From Ovis canadensis (lineage: Eukaryota > Chordata > Mammalia > Artiodactyla > Bovidae), in assembly GCF_042477335.2 (NCBI RefSeq), contig NC_091260.1, forward strand, positions 49,867,001-49,931,000: a stretch of 64,000 nt of DNA. Reading direction: 5' to 3'. Made by a program: the position numbers and the translations under genes. The notes under the pieces were generated by a model, which did no database searches, had not been told where the DNA came from, and worked only from the letters and a program-made list of their open reading frames with translations. Shown one piece after another: positions 1-10,600 of this stretch. How positions within the stretch are numbered: the first letter of the stretch is position 1; every line of letters starts with the position of its first letter.

Positions 1-148
1 TAACTGGGAGGAGGTGAGACAAATGAGGTGCCTAGGATGCTAAAGGAGAATCCTTGGCTCCTCCCGTAGTCTTGGCCCTGCTGCTGATTCAACGAGGGAG
101 TCTTGGATAATTGCTTAGAAGAAGCCACAAAATTCACACATATGTTTA

Positions 149-421
149 CTGCTGCTGCTGCTGCTAAGTCACTTCAGTCGTGTCCGACTCTGTGCGACCC
201 CATAGACGGCAGCCCACCAGGCTCCCCCGTCCCTGGGATTCTCCAGGCAAGAACCCTGGAGTGGGTTGCCATTTCCTTCTCCAATGCATGAAAGTGAAAA
301 GTGAAAGTGCAGCCGCTCAGTCGTGTCCGACTCTTAGCGACCCCATGGACTGCAGCCTACCAGGCTCCTCCGTCCATGGGATTTTCCAGGCAAGTGTACT
401 GGAGTGGGGTACCATTGCTAG
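149..421 (-). repeat. BOV-A2 dimeric SINE with (CTG)n tail
   Basis: Two head-to-tail Bov-A monomers read on the minus strand. Each contains the reversed core 'ctccaggcaagaa...ctggagtgg' and the terminal 'cagtcgtgtccgactct' box. The (CTG)n run at the left edge is the (AGC)n microsatellite that BOV-A2 elements commonly carry as a tail. This is a ruminant-specific family and a strong taxonomic marker. The short open frames across it have no coding meaning. Confidence 0.9.
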
Positions 422-452
422 CTTCTATTAAATCTGTAAATATTTTCTAAAT

Positions 453-560
453 TATTTATTTGGCTGTGCTAGGTCTTAGTTGCGGTATGAGGGATCGCAC
501 CTGGGTCCCCCTGCATTTCAAGCTTGCAGTCTTAGTCACTGGACCACCAGGGAAATCCCT
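453..560 (-). repeat. tRNA-derived cetartiodactyl SINE
   Basis: On the minus strand this reads as a tRNA-like SINE head ('agggatttccctggtggtcc', then a B-box-like 'ggttc/gatccc' region) ending in an A/T-rich tail. Exact subfamily is not assigned. Confidence 0.7.
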
Positions 561-1097
561 AAGTCCATAAATACTGATGAGGATTCATTAGCTGTTTTCC
601 CACAATGAGGAAAAGTGGCAAAGGCAATGGGGGAGGGGATATGATGGCAGAGAAGGCTGTCTTCTTGTTTTGTTGCCAAAATTGGAAATGGTCAAATCGT
701 TGGTCTATAGGCCAAAGGAGAAGAAGCCAGGTTGAAGTCTGTGTGATGCAATTAATATGTGGCAAAGCGGTCCCCTGGCATGTTTTGGCTTGAAGGTCCA
801 AATGCTGAGTCCTTGCCCCAGCGTCAACCATCGTCTTCGGCAGTATCTCCAGCTATCGCCTGTGTTTTACATCTTTAGGAAGACTCCAGAAGCTCTGCAG
901 CAAGCATGATGTGGTCAAAAAAGGATCAGGATGCAGGGGTCTTGATTCCCCACTCAAATCTCTCTCAACATATCTTTGCGCCTTTGTGATGAAATGCTGT
1001 GTACCCACTGTCTAAAGCCAAATACAGTGGACTACTAAGGAGGGCGGGGGAAATGTCCTTAGTGTCGTGCTCTTCCTGGAAGTTCTGCTACTCTCTA

Positions 1098-1310
1098 GGC
1101 ATATGTGTTCAGTCATTCAGTCATGTCTGACTCTCTGTGACCCCATGGACTGTAGCCCTCCAGGCTCCTCTGTCCATGGAATTCTCCAGGCAAGAATACT
1201 GGAGTGAGTAGCCATTCCGTTCTCCAGGGGATCTTCCTGGCCCAGATATCAAACCGGAGTCTCCTTCACTGGCAGGTGGATTCTTTACCACTGAGCCACC
1301 TTTGAAGCCC
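1098..1310 (-). repeat. Bov-tA SINE, first of a tandem pair
   Basis: A complete Bov-tA on the minus strand: the BovB-derived tail is on the left (gtcatgtctgactctctgtg) and the tRNA-derived head on the right (tttaccactgagccacc). It is flanked by the 11-bp target-site duplication tctgctactct at 1084-1094 and 1311-1321. Confidence 0.9.
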
Positions 1311-1321
1311 TCTGCTACTCT

Positions 1322-1541
1322 GCATGTCTGCTAAGTCGCTTCAGTTGTGCCTGACTCTTGGCAACCCTGTGGACTGTAGCCCACCAGGCTCCTCTGTCCA
1401 TGGGATTCTCCAGGCAAGAATACTGGAGTGGGTTGCCATGCCCTCCTCCAGGAAATCTTCCCCATCCAGAGATCGAACCCATGTCCCTGTGGTTCCTGCA
1501 TCAACAGGTGGATTCCTTACCACCGACCCACCTGGAAGCCC
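1322..1541 (-). repeat. Bov-tA SINE, second of a tandem pair
   Basis: A second minus-strand Bov-tA in the same orientation. It begins directly after the right-hand target duplication of the first element and is followed by a third copy of tctgctactct at 1542-1552. It therefore inserted into the duplicated target site of its neighbour, or the two arose by recombination at that site. Confidence 0.9.
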
Positions 1542-1829
1542 TCTGCTACTCTGAAAGGTGATAACTGACTTCTTTTCAAAGCTTTGTTCCCCATTTGGCC
1601 AGACATCAACCTCTACCACCAATAAAGAGTTGAACTGATTTCTCTGTATTTGGACTTATTTCTTGCCTCAACAAAAAATACTAAGTCCCAGTTTCAAAGA
1701 AAAATGATACAATACATCCCCCATGTACTCCCCACTGCTGTCCTTAAAGCACACGTGCAAATGTCAGTGCACTCACAGACACCAGTGAAGTCATTTGATC
1801 CCACGTTTTCTTGATAGTAAGAGTGTGTC

Positions 1830-1930
1830 ACTCACTCAGAGAATGACCTTGGATAAGTCACTTAACCCTCTCTGCCTCAGTTTTCTCTCCTGGTAAACTG
1901 AGATTAGACTATAAGCTTCAGGTGCTTTTC
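1830..1930. repeat. MIR-like fragment
   Basis: Contains the MIR core wording 'gaccttggataagtcactta' and 'cctcagttttctc...gtaaa'. Ancient, diverged, family-level call only. Confidence 0.65.
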
Positions 1931-1933
1931 AGC

Positions 1934-1971
1934 TCTGCTGCTGCTGCTGCTAAGTCACCTCAGTCATGTCC
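1934..1971 (-). repeat. Terminal fragment of a BOV-A2/Bov-tA SINE
   Basis: Only the (CTG)n tail and the adjoining 'ctaagtcacctcagtcatgtcc' survive before unique sequence resumes, so this is a severely truncated or deleted element. Confidence 0.7.
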
Positions 1972-2029
1972 AGAATTCCCTAATTCTATAGGTGATATAG
2001 TTCCTGAGAGTTACAACTTGAACCTAACT

Positions 2030-2385
2030 GGAATCAGCAAAGTACAGCCCTCAGGCCAAATCCTACCTACCACCTCCTTTTGTGTGGTCTGAGGAGTAAG
2101 GATAGTTTTCATGTTTTAAATGGTTGAAGAGAAAAAATAAAGAGTAGTATTTCACGACATGTGAAAATTACATAAAATTCAAATCTCAATGTCCATAAAT
2201 AAAGCTATATGGGAACACAGCTGTGCCTGTTCATTTATATGTTATCTATGGCTGCTTTTGCCATACAAGGGTAGAGTTAAGTGGCTGCAAGAGAAACTGT
2301 ATGGCCTGCAAAGCCTAAAATATTGCCTATATCTACCCAAAAGAGCCTGCCCTTTACAGAAAAAGTTTGCCAAACCTAACTTGAA
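2030..2385. repeat. Ancient non-autonomous hAT-like DNA transposon
   Basis: Starts 'aatcagcaaagtacagccct' and ends near 'cagaaaaagtttgccaaac', inverted-repeat-like ends typical of a MER-type hAT element. Inside are 'aaatggttgaa' and 'cataaataaag...gggaacacag', which I recognise from that family. A 93-residue open frame here is repeat-derived. The exact family name was not settled. Confidence 0.6.
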
Positions 2386-3193
2386 GCCACTAGACTCTTT
2401 GCAGAGTAAGAGTCTGCTGGAACCCTCTTACCTGATTAAGTTTTATTACCAGGAAAGAAGACTCCCATAAAGTAATCCTAAGAAACAAAAACAAAATTAT
2501 GGGTAATTAGGCAATTTGATCCCTATAAAAGAAACTGCTGGAAATCACTGATAAATCTACCATGTCAATGTCAGAATCAATTTCTTAAGAGAAACAATTT
2601 ACTGCAAAGAAGTTATCTACTTTACAATTTAGTCCTTACAAAGAAGCTAATGCAGTCCACTTTTTCCCTTGTTCTGTTTTTTTCTCTTTTCTAAGTGGTT
2701 TGAAGGATAGAACATTTATCTTTCTTTTATGAGTAATCGTATCATTGGTGAAAATGACTGTTAAAGAGTGAGTGAGCATGAGAGAAATCCCTACCCAATA
2801 AAGTGGTGACTTTGAAAAGGAAATTGCCCTGTTCCAGTGATGGATTCGGTCTCAGCCGTCATGACCCACGTTATGAGGAAGTCCAGGGACCCGGGTCCTG
2901 GCCCTTACAGGCAAAGCAGCTGCAAGGCTCCCCTGGGAGCTCACCAGGACTCTCTGTGAAGGGCCAAAGGCTGCCCTGCCACCCCACTGCCCCTCCAGGT
3001 TGCAGCTCGAAGTACTGAGTCTGCAAGGACGCCTACACCTAGCCTGGAATGTTCCCCCTTGGCTTCCCCTCCTCTCCACCTACTACCCCTATCAAGCCCC
3101 AGTTTGAGTTCCAAATATGGTCATACTTAAGGCCCATAGCCTCAGGATATCCTGTATTCTTTATCATTTTTTGTTTGTGCTTTCTCTTCCTTC

Positions 3194-3370
3194 CAAGAAT
3201 CTGCCTGCAATGCGGGTGACCTGGATTTGATCCCTGCGTTGGGAAGATCACCTTGGGAAGGGAAAGGCTACCCACTCCAGTATTCTGGCCTGGAGAACTC
3301 CAAGGACTGTATAGTCCATGGAGTCACAAAAAGTCGGACACGACAGAGCCACTTTCACTTTCACTTTTTC
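3194..3370 (+). repeat. Bov-tA SINE
   Basis: Plus-strand Bov-tA: head 'aatctgcctgcaatgcgggt', body 'ccactccagtattctggcc', tail 'agtcggacacgacagagc' followed by a (TTTCAC)n stretch. Confidence 0.85.
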
Positions 3371-4242
3371 TCTTCCCCTGCACTTCCGGCACCGGGAGCG
3401 CCCATGATTTTGACATCTTTCAGGTAAAGATCCACAATGAGTTCCGATGAAGATGACGATAATGGTGAAATGGGAAATTAGCAAGGTGATGAACTCTTTT
3501 TTTCTCAAAGAGAAGATGAGATGTTTGAACCATATTTGCCTCTCTCCTGAGTTTCTGGCAGGGTTTTCCAGATGAGAGGCTGAGATCTAAGGACACTGTG
3601 AGATTTCTTAGCAGTGTGTTGCTATTACTTTATCAGGGGACCATCCATCTATTCAGCACAAAAGTAGTTCTCTTCTGGACGGCAAATTGTTCTCGTCTGG
3701 ACGATGTTGAGGAACATCAAATCAAACATATCTTTGTCTCCTGGAGAAAGGAGAAGAGGTGGACACAGAGCTATTGGGGGGCTCTACTTCCAGTATCTGG
3801 GGACTTTGAGATGGTAACATCAGGCCATCCCCTTGTGCCCAAGACACTGAATGCTTGCTTCCTGGCAGTCACTCTGGAAGCAGCTTTGTTTCTCATTGTC
3901 CGTGAAGGTCTAAGATTTTTGTCAATATCAATTATAGTACTTTTAAATATTGGGCTTTATAGTGGGGGATCTTGAAAAATTTTAGACTTTTTCACCTCTT
4001 CTGTAGTCATTGGAATGTTGTAATCATCTAAAAAATGTTCTTTCAAAACTAAGTGTTTGCTTTAACTCTAAGTTAATTTTATACTTCCTTTTCTATTACT
4101 ATTTAAGATAATTTAAAAGGATTTAATGTTTTGGAAAAGTCTGAGTCCTAGAACCTATCAAAATAGGTAAGCCTCTTAGTTTGGCTCGCAAAAAGAATCA
4201 TATTAATGATTATTATAATCATTAGGGGAAAGAAAACTAACT

Positions 4243-4395
4243 GGTACCTCAACCCTGGCTGCACTTAGAACAGCTTAAAACAAAATACCAACTCCTGGGC
4301 CCCACCACCCAAGCAATTCACATTTAATTGCCCAGGAACAAGGCCGAGGCATGGGTATGTGTTTGCAATCTCCCCAGGGTTCCGCTTGCCAGGTA
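4243..4395. repeat. MER5A-like hAT element
   Basis: Begins 'ctcaaccctggctgcactta' and contains 'cctgggccccaccacc', the typical MER5A end and body. Diverged; ancient mammalian insertion. Confidence 0.6.
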
Positions 4396-4399
4396 AAAA

Positions 4400-6480
4400 T
4401 CACATCTGAGCACCTCACATATACCTCTATTACGGCATTTATCATTTTATACTATGATTACTTGTGTACATGCCTCCCTCTCCTTGGAGATGGTAAGCTT
4501 CCAGAGAAAGAGGAGTCATATCTTATCTATCCTTGAGTCTTGTAGTAGACAGAGGTTTGTTAAACTCCCAAGTGCCTGCCATTAACACAGCTCCTTCTGG
4601 GTGCCCAAATCCTGTGCAGGGAAGGCAAAGAGGAACTCTAGGAAGTGTCTTAAGTGAAGATGGCCAGTCTTGGAACCATGAGACCCAACAACGTAGACAT
4701 GGGTGATTAGTCCGGGAATAAGAACCTGACTAAGGTCTGTTATGCTCCAGGGTGCCCAGTAACCCGTATGTCCTGACTGAAAAGCTCTCAGTCCATCTCG
4801 AGCACCTAGCTAGTGCCCAGTGGGGCCAATAAGATCTTCTCACTGAAGGAGTTTAAATGTGAGATCAACAGAGAGCTGAGCAGTTGGTAGCAGGAGCAGA
4901 AGCCAAGAGACACCCGGAGAAAAACAGAGAGAGAGGAGCTGAATCACGTTGGCGGCTCAAGGGACGGCAGATGCCTGTGGCTCAGGGGGGCAGCAAGATA
5001 ACCCAGTCACAGAGCCGGATCCTGAATGACCTTCCAGTTCCTGAACTTCAATCCAGTTTTCGTGAGGCCTGGCTGGGTGGCCTTTCCGGAAGGCTTTTCA
5101 GAGACACGTGGCTGAGCAATGAAGATTCCGGTCAGCCTTCCTTCCACAGTCAACTCCCATTACTTAGGGTAAACTCAGTGGTATCTGTGCTCTGCAATGC
5201 CCCCAAAATCCCAGTCGGCACAATCCCCAGGGTCTAGCACTTTGCCTGGCACAACAGCGAGCGCTAAATCATTGCAAATGTTTGAAAGGCAGGACCATCC
5301 CCAGTGGAAAAGCCTTCAGAAAATGAAGAAATCATTCACAGTGAAGAACACCGGCGAGGGTTGCCTTCGAATTCCAAAAACAGTGTTAAAGTAGGATAAG
5401 TATATTAAGCTTAGCCCATTTTCAAACCCATCTACATTTCTACTGTAATCTATCAAAGGAGGATATGTCACATTCTGCAGAACTCCAGTAGGCATCCTAA
5501 TTTCAGCTAAGGTATGTCTGGATGACTTGATTTTCACTCCGCTTAACCTTAAATCATGGTAACATTAATAACAATTTTCCTCCCACGCTAACCTCACTGA
5601 CAAACTTCCAAGGTAGCTGATAGTTGTCTTTCAAGACGTTTAGTAATATGGGCTCTTCCCCCCACACTGCCACACACAATTCCCCTGTCTATTGTCTGTA
5701 TCAGTTACTCCACCAACACATACTCCTCAACAGCCGGATGAGTCATAAAATAAGAGGTACATGGATGTAAACTGAGCCTGTTTATGCTCTCCCTGGCCCC
5801 AGCTAATAAAATAAAAGAGGTCCCACTGAATTCAGGTCCAATGGCTTCCGGAAAACAGGTTTCTGCTTAGCAAAGACATACCTTACTCAGTACATTATTT
5901 TAAAGGTAGAGCTAATTTCATGCCCTGGGTGAATGCAACGGATTTATGGGGAGAGTCATGTGCAGGGTGTGTAAGGACTTGCCCTCCTCACGTCCTCTAC
6001 AAAAGAAGGCTCTGGCGCGTCTGGTGGTGAGCAAACCAACAAAAGGAATGCCTAAAAGGTCTCACAGAGATCAGGAATGGGCACTGGGTCCCTGCTCACT
6101 GGAAACTCAGCACCCAAAGCAGTGCTTGCTCAGGTCTCCCACCTGCATTTTCGAAAATACAAGCAGGTTTAGTCCAACCTCCCCCGACCTGTTCCCAATC
6201 AAGTGATCTTACGCCTCTGGAACTGGGATTCTGAATGTATGTGTCTACCCCACGTCTGGTATTATATTACAACAGCATGAAAATGGAGCCTAGGACCGAG
6301 GAGCGGCCAGCCTCAGAAGCCTTCTTCATTGCCTGCCGTGTAATACATGATATGCAAAGCCTCTGACTTCAGCCAGCAGATATGTGGAGACCGCGTTGGC
6401 CCTAGCATGGGGGATAAACTAATGTGTGTTTAGGTCAGAAAGCGAATCAGAAAAGCCACTGGAGGGCACGTCACGGAGTG
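4400..6480. other. 5' flank of GDNF without recognisable gene
   Basis: About 2 kb of mostly unique sequence upstream of the CpG-rich region. Open frames up to 117 codons (for example 4884-5237) show no recognisable domain, signal peptide or splice context. I see no recent repeat here. Because it adjoins the promoter it may contain regulatory sequence, but no specific site can be supported from a single sequence. Confidence 0.5.
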
Positions 6481-6487
6481 AGAGCCC

Positions 6488-6493
6488 TATAAA
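6488..6493 (+). promoter_or_regulatory. GDNF: Candidate TATA box of the GDNF promoter
   Basis: A clean TATAAA followed by TT lies on the + strand at the point where composition turns GC-rich. It is about 1.1 kb before the exon 1 donor. A start site about 25-32 bp downstream (near 6515-6522) would give an unusually long first exon, so this may serve one of several start sites. The element is seen directly; its use is inferred. Confidence 0.45.
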
Positions 6494-6519
6494 TTCTGCT
6501 CCAGTCTCAGCGTCCCCTG

Positions 6520-7605
6520 GCAAATACTCGGCTTCCCTCCCTGGGCCGCTGCGCATCTCTCCTTCGTAGTGCTGGAGAACTCCGGCCAGCAGCAGCTCTC
6601 CTCGCCACTGCCTTCTGCCCTGCAGAAAAGCCAGAAAGCTAGACATCGAGGTGGAAGGAAAGCCTTCGACAGGCGCGAGGAAAGCCCAGTGCAGCTCTCC
6701 ACTCGACAGAACCCGGGCTCAGAGAGCTAGGCGCGAGGGCGAAGCCCGGCGCGGGCGCCGCGGTCAAGTTCGGATTGCCCCCTTCGGTTGGTCCGCGCAG
6801 AGCTCCGCACATTCCTCCGGATCTTCCCGGCGAGGAGGAAGCGCGAGCCCGGCCGCGTCTCCACGCGCTGAGCGCTCTCTCCCTGCACCCCGGGGAGGGG
6901 CCCCTCGCGTCACCCACTCGCACCCGGAGCCCCCCGCTTCGGGAGCTCGGGCGCCTCCTCGCTGTTCTCCTTTCCCTCCCCGCCAACGCCGCCGCTCGAC
7001 CCCTCCCCTCCCGGGGCCCCGCGCCTCCCCTCCCCCACCCCGGCCCCCGGCCCGGGCTCTCCAGGACCAGCCTGCGCTCCTGGCGCCCTCATGTCTTCGC
7101 GGGACTCTCGGCGCCGGTTGACGTGGTGTCTCGTTCGGATTTCCAGGCCAGACCTCAGCTCCGGCGGCAGCATCAGCCCGGCCAGTCTCGTGCTCTCCGG
7201 CGCGGCGCCCCAAGAAGGCGCAGAGCGCGGCCGCCGCCGCTGAAGCGCCCGCCGCGCCCCGCGCCCGCGCGGCCCCGGCTGAGAGCGCGGCGCGCGCAGC
7301 CCTGTCACCCCCCAACCAAGGCAGCGGCGGCTGCTCGGACCTTGCCTTCTGGGGGTGCGGAGAGCCGGCGGGGGAGCTGTCGGCATCCCTCGCCCTTCTC
7401 ACGGCGGCGGCGGCGGCTGGAGCCTTGGCCGCCGCCTCCTGCGTGCCCTCCCTGCCGGGAACGGCCCCAGGATTGCGAACTCGTGCCCCTAACCTGTTGG
7501 GCGGGGCTCCGCGCTCCTGCCCTCGGCCCGGATGGGTCTCCTGGCTGGGACTCGGGGCTCCTGGAGTTAATGTCCAGCTGGGGGTCTGCGGAGACCGGAT
7601 CCGAG
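6520..7605 (+). other. GDNF: GDNF exon 1 (5' UTR), 5' boundary uncertain
   Basis: The 3' boundary is well supported. The sequence gatccgag is followed by GTGAGT at 7606, and joining to the acceptor before 12163 gives a leader continuous with the GDNF start. The 5' boundary is not visible; 6520 is simply about 30 bp after the TATA box, and a start nearer 7.0-7.1 kb is equally possible. The exon is extremely GC-rich. It contains a CRE-like TGACGTGG at 7119-7126 and three upstream ATGs (7091, 7532, 7570). The first opens a 50-codon uORF ending 7243. The second opens a 12-codon uORF ending 7570. The third runs across the splice junction and ends overlapping the main start. All three have weak initiation contexts, so leaky scanning is likely. 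Confidence 0.7.
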
Positions 7606-10600
7606 GTGAGTGGGGGAGAGGGCCTAAGGGGAGGCTGGCGCGGCGGGCTGCGGGGCGCGGCGGGCTGCGGGGCGCGGCGGGCTGCGGGGCGCGGCGGGCT
7701 GCGGGGCGCGGCGGGCTGCGGGGCGCGGCGGGCTGCGGGGCGCGGCGGGCTGCGGGGCGCTGGAGACAGAGGGGGGCGCGGCTGGACCTCAGAACGGGCA
7801 GTGGGTCTAGAAAGAGAAGAGACTAAGAGGGAACCGAGACACTGGGAGGACAGAGAAAGAGAAGTTAAACTGGAGACAGGCTGGCCTTGCAGAGGGGCAG
7901 TTTGCCTTTCCACGTGGGCAAAGATCTCTGGGGTCCCTCATGCCTCTCTCTAGACCCCGAGGTATTCGACAGGGACAGTTTCCCTCCCCGACTCGGCGGG
8001 GCGCTCTTCTGTCAAGTCCTGGGAAGGTGCCGGGCTGGGATCGTCTTTGAACCCACCACTGCCAAAGTTGGGTCCTCTGTGGAGGCGCTGCTGCATAGAT
8101 ATCATTACTGGGGTGTAACTTGTTTTGGTCTGTTCCGAGGGAAAGTGTAGGCCCCGGGAGGGGCTGCTGCTAAAGGTGCTGAGGACCTAAAAACAGAGCG
8201 CTCATCTTCTCTGGAGCCGTCTTGCAAATCTACATTCCTCGCCCTTTTCTGAACCCGGTTACTTGCATGAGCCCGCAATTTCAACTAACCATCCCCGTCG
8301 AGGTTAAGCGAGGGGCTTCCGGGATAGCTCAGGACCTGGGTCTTCGTCTCCAACAGACTTTCGAGCCTCAAGGTCTCCCCTACGCCATCTAAGTGATGAC
8401 TTGAATGACCGCTTTTCTCCTGCACTCTGTGCCACCTCCCCAGTTAACATTCTCCACCACTACCTTGCACAACCTCAGGGCTGATTTCGCCGCCTTTTGG
8501 TTTCCAGCCCCTCTCGGGGCGGGAAATAACTTTCCGCGGACCTCCCCAGCCTTCTGGCGCCTCCCTGGTTTCGGCGGTGGCAAACCGGTCTGCAGAGCCG
8601 ACGCGCGCACTCCGGGGGAGCTGCCCAACCCGGTGCTCGCAAGATTTTTGCTCATTGGTGGGGGCAAACACAACTCTCCTGGGCGCTGCCGCGGATATGT
8701 TAGAGCGCACTCGACTCTTGCACAGTATTTTCGATGTTCACTTAAGTACTCCAAGGAAGAGATGCTACTGCTAACCTCGCGCACGCACCTCTACCCGCAA
8801 AGCTCCAATGCGAGCTTCTGGGCTTCCGCCCATCCGCGACCGGGTTTGCACTGAGTTTCGCCATATCTTCGCTTTGGCAGGGTTCAGGGACAGTAGCGCC
8901 TTTACAACAAGTGTCAGGTGTCCGAGGAGCCCGCAGCGTCCCCAGCCCATTCTCGCAAGGGGTTCGGGTGCATTCTGGATCTGAAACACGGCCTCGGGCC
9001 CTTGACCCATTCCCAGACTGTCTGCAGAAAGCGTGGCTCATTCTTTTCCCTACTGCGGTCTTGGGCCCAACTGAGTAAGTCCACCGTCAGTTCAGGATAC
9101 AAGGCACAGCTGAAAAGCAATACATCTTTCAGCAACTTCTGTCCGTATTCCGAAAGAAAGCCTCCGAGTTACAGCGCGCCCCCACCCATCCACTCCCGCC
9201 TCCCCTTTTCTCCTCCTGAGACCTGGATCTCGAGGGCAAACCTCCCAGCCTGCCAGACACGGTAAAGTGCGGGGGCACTGGCGGCGGGAGCGCTTACCCG
9301 CGGCGAGGCTGTCACAGAGACGCGGGGGAGGGAGGGGGAGTTCAAAAACCAGGTTGCCGAGAAACCAGCTTAAGTGAAGCGGGTAGAGAAAAATCCGGGA
9401 GAGAGGATAAGAGCGGTAGGAGAGGATGAACAGCAGGGATGCTGGTGAGGATATCCAAAAGTTCCGGGGGGTAATTTGGATTTGGAGAGGATTGGGGGGT
9501 AGTGGAGAGCGTTCGTGCAGCGGTTCTATACTTAAAGTGGCAAGGCAGCCGCCCCGCCGCGTGGGCGCTTCGGGACTCCGGCGGTTTCTGGTGCCCCCTG
9601 GTGCTGGGAACTCAGAAGCGCCCGGCGGCGAGTCCCGCAGTCCGGCTCCCTGGGGCGTCCGTCCTTACCGCCCCAGGCCTGAGGATCACCAGGTGCCGGT
9701 GCCCGCGACTTCCCCTTTTGCTCTGCTGGACGCAGAGAGGGACCAGCCTGTGGGGTACCGGAACGGGTGCGGGGGCACCTAGCGGAGGAGATCTTGTTTA
9801 TTACCGCATGTAGCAGTGCGTTGGGCAGTTGGCGCGCGTAGCAGAGACTGCCGGTTGCTGCAGAAACACGTCGGACAGATGTGCTTTGAGAAAGCGATAA
9901 AGAGACCGACAGGGAAGCCACTGGGTGTGTTGGGGGTGGGGATGTGGGGACCCCACGGGGATCTGGGAAAAACCTCCCCTTAGACCGCTGTGAACGCTCA
10001 GCCTCCAGACTCCCTCCGCCCGGCAAACACCGGGAACTACAAAGCCGCTCTGACTACAGCCTGCGCGGGTGGTGCTCAGAGGGAAGAAGACGCCCTTCTC
10101 GCCCGCGGGAGGTGGGCGAGCTCTTTTCAACCGGCAGAGGGCGGGGGCGGGAGCCTCCTTTGGACGAGGCGGGGAGTTTTCCTCTGTGTCCTCTTTTGCC
10201 AGCTTCGTCACACTTCTAATTGAGGATCTCCACGTCCAATTTAAAAAACCCTCCGCCTGCCAAGCAGAAAAAAAAGAAAAAAAAAAAAAAAGGAAAAACC
10301 CTCTTAGTGAGGAAGGGAAACCTGGTGCCTCTGTCGCTTCCTGCCGGCGGGCACCGCGATTTGGGGCAGCGCATTAACCGCGCGCCTCCCTGCCCCTCCG
10401 GGCAGCCAGACAGTTCGCACGCGCCGGCGATCTGGCACCCGGGCGAGGGGGCAGGAGGCCTCGCGTTCCAGCGTCGCCTCTGCTCGAGCGCTTCGCAGGG
10501 CTCTTTTTGCACGGCCTGGGTGAGGTGTTGCCTGGGGCCCCCGCGCCTCAACCCAGAGCCTTTCCTTTTCCCCGGCTTTGTAAACCAGCCAGGGGGGCAT

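Noticed and set aside
3193..3260. tRNA gene-like segments in Bov-tA and CHR-type heads
   Set aside because: They are tRNA-derived SINE heads with B-box-like motifs but no complete cloverleaf.
6351..6367. Possible alternative first exon beginning atgcaaagcctc
   Set aside because: An alternative GDNF N-terminus is known in other mammals, but this frame stops at once and no donor follows in a usable position.
6764..7953. Long overlapping open frames on both strands (212 and 392 codons) in the GC-rich region
   Set aside because: Composition effect: high GC removes stop codons. The products are Arg/Pro/Ala-rich without domains, and they cross the exon 1 donor and the 17-bp repeat.
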